In this document: positions 6,203 to 7,533 of the stretch, piece after piece
How positions within the stretch are numbered: the stretch's first letter is position 1
How the letters are laid out: each line of letters opens with the position of its first letter
Assembly: GCA_038237055.1 (NCBI GenBank)
Contig: JBBRZD010000155.1
Coordinates: 1 to 7,533, forward strand
DNA: 7,533 nucleotides
Origin: Dokdonella_A sp038237055
GTDB taxonomy: Bacteria; Pseudomonadota; Gammaproteobacteria; Xanthomonadales; Rhodanobacteraceae
Direction of reading: 5' to 3'
Translations under genes and position numbers: made by a program
Notes under the pieces: generated by a model
The model's input: only the letters and a program-made list of their open reading frames with translations
Told to the model about the DNA's origin: nothing
The model's database searches: none

Positions 6203-7273
6203 ATGCGTAGCATTTGGTTGGGGACCCTTTTGTTCGTCGCCGGTGTAGCGGGTGCGGCGTCGGCAGCGGCAGGCAATGTGCAAATCAGGCTGGAAGCGAC
6301 AAGCAAGAGCAGCGACGCAGGCAGCGGCAAACTGGCGTTCACCGTGTCGAACGAATCCAGTGCGCCGATGCATGTGCTGCGCTGGCAGACGCCGCTCGAT
6401 GGCGTCGACTCGGACATCTTCGATGTGCAACTCAATGGCGAATCGGTGACTTACATCGGTCGACTGGTGAAGCGTCCCGCGCCGCAGGCGGCCGACTACA
6501 TCGAACTGAAGCCCGGCGAAGCACGCTCGGTCGACGTCGATCTCAGCGCTTACTACGACATGCACAAGGGCGGCCAATACACCGTGCAGTACCGGCGCGA
6601 TGCCGCTGCGCTGGTGCTGGAAGCGGGTATCGCTGCGCGTGCCGGCGTAGCGGGGACGCTCGCGGTCGATAGCCGTTCGACAACGCTGTGGGTAGACGGC
6701 GGCGCGAATCCGCTGGATGAGCAAATGCAGTCCATCGATGGTATCCAGGGCGTGGTCGCTGCAACCAACAGCTTCGTCAGCTGCAGCAACACGCGGCAGA
6801 CCCAGCTGGCGACCGCGCGCAACTCCGCTGTGACCTATGCCACCAATGGCAAGAGCTATCTCGATGCCGGCACGCATGGCGCCCGCTACACGTGGTGGTT
6901 CGGAACGTATGTCAGCAGCCGCTACTCGACCGTCCGCACCCATTTCACGAACCTAAAGAGCGCGCTGTCGAGCCAGCCGTACACATTCGATTGCAGCTGC
7001 ACCGATAGCGGCACCTACGCCTATGTCTATCCGACGCAGCCGTACCGCGTTTATCTGTGCGGCGCGTTCTGGTCGGCACCGAACACCGGTACCGACTCGC
7101 GCGCTGGCACGCTGATCCACGAATCCAGCCACTTCAACGTGATCGCCGGAACGAACGATTGGGTCTACGGGCAGAGCGGAGCCCACAGTCTGGCGGGCAG
7201 CAATCCAGCACATGCGATCGACAACGCCGACAGCCATGAATATTTCGCCGAGAACAATCCGGCGCGCAATTGA
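6203..7273 (+). CDS. Secreted M35 (aspzincin) metallopeptidase
   Basis: This 356-residue preproprotein is a zinc endopeptidase of the deuterolysin/peptidyl-Lys metallopeptidase family. The signal peptide spans about 1-22 (MRSIWLGTLLFVAG, then Ala-rich). A beta-rich pro-region follows, about 23-170, of the Ig-like kind seen in bacterial aspzincin precursors. The catalytic domain covers about 175-356. It contains HESSH (306-310), with His306 and His310 binding zinc and Glu307 as the catalytic base, then GTNDWVYG (316-323), which fits GTxDxxYG with Asp319 as third ligand. Cys194, 264, 266 and 286 probably form two disulfides. FDCSCTDSGTYAYVYP (262-277), YLCGAFW (284-290) and the end HEYFAENNP (345-353) closely recall the fungal Lys-specific enzyme GfMEP. 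Specificity for lysine at P1' is inference from that likeness. The gene has its own ribosome binding site and a terminator directly after it, so it ends the transcript. Confidence 0.93.
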   Translation: MRSIWLGTLLFVAGVAGAASAAAGNVQIRLEATSKSSDAGSGKLAFTVSNESSAPMHVLRWQTPLDGVDSDIFDVQLNGESVTYIGRLVKRPAPQAADYIELKPGEARSVDVDLSAYYDMHKGGQYTVQYRRDAAALVLEAGIAARAGVAGTLAVDSRSTTLWVDGGANPLDEQMQSIDGIQGVVAATNSFVSCSNTRQTQLATARNSAVTYATNGKSYLDAGTHGARYTWWFGTYVSSRYSTVRTHFTNLKSALSSQPYTFDCSCTDSGTYAYVYPTQPYRVYLCGAFWSAPNTGTDSRAGTLIHESSHFNVIAGTNDWVYGQSGAHSLAGSNPAHAIDNADSHEYFAENNPARN

Positions 7274-7297
7274 ACCGATAGTCTGTTGGAAGGACAG

Positions 7298-7328
7298 CGG
7301 GGTTGCTTCGGCAGCCCCGTTTTTTTTT
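7298..7328 (+). terminator. Rho-independent terminator with UUCG loop
   Basis: The arms 7298-7306 (CGGGGTTGC) and 7311-7319 (GCAGCCCCG) form a nine-pair stem with one G-U pair. It closes on TTCG, the very stable C(UUCG)G tetraloop. Nine T follow at 7320-7328. It lies 24 bases after the M35 protease stop and should end that transcript. Confidence 0.95.
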
Positions 7329-7380
7329 GCATGCTCCGAATGCCAGCGCCGACATATTGAAATGAGCGAGCGGAGGCCGC

Positions 7381-7411
7381 ATCCTGCGCGCTTTGCCACG
7401 CGCCGCAGGAT
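7381..7411. promoter_or_regulatory. Inverted repeat covering the rhomboid gene's ribosome binding site
   Basis: ATCCTGCG at 7381-7388 pairs perfectly with CGCAGGAT at 7404-7411. Three more pairs (7389-7391 with 7400-7402) follow if C7403 is bulged out, leaving the loop 7392-7399. The right arm contains AGGA (7407-7410), the likely ribosome binding site for the ATG at 7416. In mRNA the hairpin would hide that site. As DNA it could instead be an operator. If the in-frame ATG at 7362 is the true start, the repeat is merely coding. Confidence 0.4.
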
Positions 7412-7415
7412 AGCC

Positions 7416-7533
7416 ATGGGCTTCGATCTTCCCCCCGTCACGCGCGCTCTGTTGTTCGCAAATGTCGCCGTCTACCTGCTGCAAATGGTGCTGGGCGACC
7501 TGCAGCCTCCGTATCCGTTGACCGCTCACTTCG
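7416..7533 (+). CDS. Rhomboid-family intramembrane serine protease (5' end only)
   Basis: Only the first 39 codons are in the window; the frame runs open to the edge. The N-terminus has a short polar lead (MGFDLPPVTR), then a first membrane segment, ALLFANVAVYLLQMVLG, and a PLTAHF stretch. The pattern T-R-x-L-L-x-A-N-V-x-V-Y-L-L-Q is typical of the start of bacterial rhomboid proteases, which cut membrane proteins inside the inner membrane. The catalytic GxSG serine and the His lie beyond the edge, so activity cannot be judged. ATG 7416 has AGGA five bases upstream. An in-frame ATG at 7362 would add 18 Arg-rich residues but lacks a ribosome binding site. The gene is separated from the M35 protease by a terminator, so it has its own promoter; none is clear in 7329-7415. 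Confidence 0.65.
   Translation, partial: MGFDLPPVTRALLFANVAVYLLQMVLGDLQPPYPLTAHF

Noticed and set aside
1..7533. CRISPR array, insertion sequence, tRNA/rRNA or phage attachment site
   Set aside because: I saw no regularly spaced repeats, transposase motifs, terminal inverted repeats or tRNA-like cloverleaf in the intergenic stretches.

Overview
The window looks like a piece of a GC-rich proteobacterial chromosome. A gammaproteobacterium of the Xanthomonadales/Lysobacterales type (Rhodanobacteraceae-like) is my best guess. This rests on the GC-rich codon use, on a short C-terminal F-x-D-G-F-D tag on a secreted protein that I associate with that group, and on a secreted M35 protease. The assignment is inference; there is no rRNA or taxonomic marker gene here. 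I see no insertion sequence, phage gene, tRNA or CRISPR array.

Left part (1-2203): ordinary housekeeping genes. A PiT-family phosphate transporter (30-1163, +) converges on a small gene of the YbjN/type III chaperone-like kind (1186-1590, -). That gene's real start is a GTG with a good ribosome binding site. A 208-bp divergent spacer carrying a perfect 13-bp dyad separates it from an alkyltransferase-like protein (1799-2203, +), in which the MGMT active-site Cys is replaced by Trp.

Middle part (2357-6094, +): a tight three-gene set for exported proteins. A DUF1800 protein with a Sec-type signal is followed after 10 bp by a DUF1501 protein with a twin-arginine signal. The DUF1501 stop codon overlaps the possible GTG start of a small type-1 copper (cupredoxin) protein. 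DUF1800/DUF1501 pairs are common but uncharacterised. The coupled cupredoxin, the Cys-rich inserts in both large proteins and a shared F-x-D-x-F-D motif make this the most interesting part of the window. Two small GACT/AGTC dyads sit just before the first gene.

Right part (6203-7533, +): a secreted aspzincin (M35) metallopeptidase with its own strong ribosome binding site, closed by a cUUCGg-loop terminator. After it comes the 5' end of a probable rhomboid-family membrane protease, cut by the window edge. Its ribosome binding site lies inside an inverted repeat.
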